Made by a program: the position numbers and the translations under genes. Below, one piece after another: positions 35,054 through 35,631 of a DNA stretch of 35,631 nucleotides. This DNA comes from Gemmatimonadaceae bacterium (GTDB lineage Bacteria > Gemmatimonadota > Gemmatimonadetes > Gemmatimonadales > Gemmatimonadaceae). The stretch spans positions 1 to 35,631 of the forward strand of contig JACMLX010000256.1 in assembly GCA_014379355.1 (NCBI GenBank), given 5' to 3'. Within the stretch, counting starts at the first letter, position 1, and the number at the start of each line of letters is the position of its first letter. A model generated the notes under the pieces. That model was not told the origin of the DNA. It did no database searches and worked only from the letters and a program-made list of their open reading frames with translations.

Positions 35054-35419
35054 ATGCACACCGCCACTCAGCCAATCGCCTTCGCCACCGACTCAGGCTC
35101 CGCAGGACTTCACACGCCGACGTTCCTGTCCCGTTGCGGTGGCGCCGTCATCGGTGGTGTCATGCTGCTCTGCGTGTTCGTGTCAGGCTTCAGCACCGTT
35201 GTGGACGGTGCGTGGGCCATCTGGCTGGTTCTGGCCGGAAGCCTGCTGCTGATCGTGGCGGCGATGAAGAACTGGCGCCTCCAGTGGAACGCGTTCGGCC
35301 GACTGATGCGCTACCTGATCGGTGAACGTGCGACGCGGGTGTACTTCGTGGTGGCCGGCGTCATGTTCGCACTGGGTGGTCTGCTGGCGATGGCGGCATC
35401 GAGCCTGGCCGTTCCGTGA
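35054..35419 (+). CDS. Small three-helix membrane protein
   Basis: A 121-residue protein with a soluble start (about 28 residues) and three membrane helices: about 33-52, 55-70 and 95-119 (YFVVAGVMFALGGLLAMAA). The ATG at 35054 follows GAGG 8-11 nt upstream; an in-frame start at 34892 would add an unlikely tail. No family recognised. It is 62 bp from the tRNA-Gly-like gene. Confidence 0.7.
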   Translation: MHTATQPIAFATDSGSAGLHTPTFLSRCGGAVIGGVMLLCVFVSGFSTVVDGAWAIWLVLAGSLLLIVAAMKNWRLQWNAFGRLMRYLIGERATRVYFVVAGVMFALGGLLAMAASSLAVP

Positions 35420-35480
35420 CGGGCCGTCGCAGGCCGGCGCGTCTTGTCGGGGGCAGGTGGGCCCCATAGGCTTAAGGGAC

Positions 35481-35553
35481 GCGGGAGTAGCTCAGTTGGT
35501 AGAGCGCTAGCCTTCCAAGCTTGATGTCGCGGGTTCGAGTCGCGCGACAGGGA
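35481..35553 (+). pseudogene. tRNA-Gly (TCC)-like gene with replaced 3' end
   Basis: From the acceptor 5' arm GCGGGAG through the D arm (GCTC/GAGC), the anticodon loop CTTCCAA (anticodon TCC) and the T loop TTCGAGT, this is a good tRNA-Gly. The anticodon stem CTAGC/GCTTG has one T-T mismatch. The T stem GCGGG/CGCGC has one G-G mismatch. The 3' acceptor arm reads GACAGGG instead of CTCCCGC, so it cannot pair. The tRNA identity ends just after TTCGAGTC, near 35541. It is probably non-functional: a junction left by integration or recombination, or a decayed copy. Confidence 0.75.
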
Positions 35554-35631
35554 GGTCATCGAGCGCGGTCAGCTTCTTGAGCGCTTCGGACTGCCGCTTC
35601 TCCTTGATCGGTGCCTTGCCGTCGATCCGCA
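35507..35631 (-). CDS. C-terminus of an unrecognised protein reading into the tRNA-Gly-like gene (partial)
   Basis: An open frame enters from the right edge and ends in TAG at 35507-35509, inside the tRNA-like anticodon stem. The visible 40 residues are basic and helical in the first half (KEKRQSEALKKLTALDD), then read antisense to the tRNA segment. The first part looks like real protein; the last 15 residues may be the accidental end of a gene joined to the tRNA. I cannot name it. Confidence 0.35.
   Translation of the reverse strand, partial: RIDGKAPIKEKRQSEALKKLTALDDLPVARLEPATSSLEG

Noticed and set aside
1-35631. CRISPR arrays, insertion-sequence transposases and phage structural genes
   Set aside because: I looked for regular spaced repeats, DDE/serine/tyrosine recombinase motifs and tail or capsid genes and saw none.

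Overview
The window is GC-rich diderm bacterial DNA. Many genes start with signal peptides or lipoboxes, several start with GTG or TTG, and the mix of secreted M48 proteases, lipoproteins, a carboxypeptidase-regulatory/TonB-plug protein, DUF2277 and FAS1 proteins fits Gemmatimonadota or a relative. That taxonomic call is an inference from gene content; there is no rRNA here.

Layout. 1-8.7 kb: a cut-off exported caspase-like gene diverges from a secreted M48-TPR protease; then a YbjN-like/PspA/AI-2E-transporter operon; a 0.3-kb island of interleaved inverted repeats; a DUF1611 protein; an ABC-ATPase-like protein without the nucleotide-binding residues; and cysS. 8.77-8.97 kb: tRNA-Thr(TGT) and tRNA-Tyr(GTA). 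9.3-19.4 kb: a dihaem cytochrome c peroxidase lipoprotein and secreted glycan-active genes (SGNH hydrolase, GH29 fucosidase, GH20 hexosaminidase, alpha/beta hydrolase), plus a large lipoprotein with a possible C39-like Cys-His-Asp triad, an unknown gene and DUF2277. 19.4-26.3 kb: the most unusual region, a tightly coupled same-strand operon. It encodes a tail-anchored membrane protein, an FtsK/SpoIIIE-like ATPase with three RecA-like modules (only the middle one with a P-loop), three short helical proteins with W/Y-x-D/G turns near residue 40, an alanine-rich coiled-coil hairpin protein, an SH3-like inner-membrane protein and perhaps an exported protein. It looks like a type VII-secretion-like (EccC/EssC plus WXG100-like) system in a diderm. 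26.3-35.4 kb: an ABC-2 exporter pair, a TonB-plug protein, an M48 lipoprotein, a small membrane protein, an M20 peptidase, an intradiol dioxygenase gene broken by one in-frame TAA, a FAS1 lipoprotein and a small membrane protein. 35.48 kb: a tRNA-Gly(TCC)-like gene whose 3' end is replaced by unrelated sequence.

How the genes may work together. The 19.6-25.6 kb operon probably builds one envelope-associated machine, with the ATPase as motor, the tail-anchored and SH3 proteins as membrane parts, and the small helical proteins as substrates or adaptors. The 10.6-19.1 kb hydrolases would together deacylate and trim fucosylated, N-acetylhexosamine-containing glycans outside the cytoplasm. Thr(TGT)-Tyr(GTA)-Gly(TCC) is a conserved tRNA order (thrU-tyrU-glyT in E. 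coli). Finding the Gly-like gene 26.5 kb away and damaged suggests that the stretch between was inserted or rearranged.
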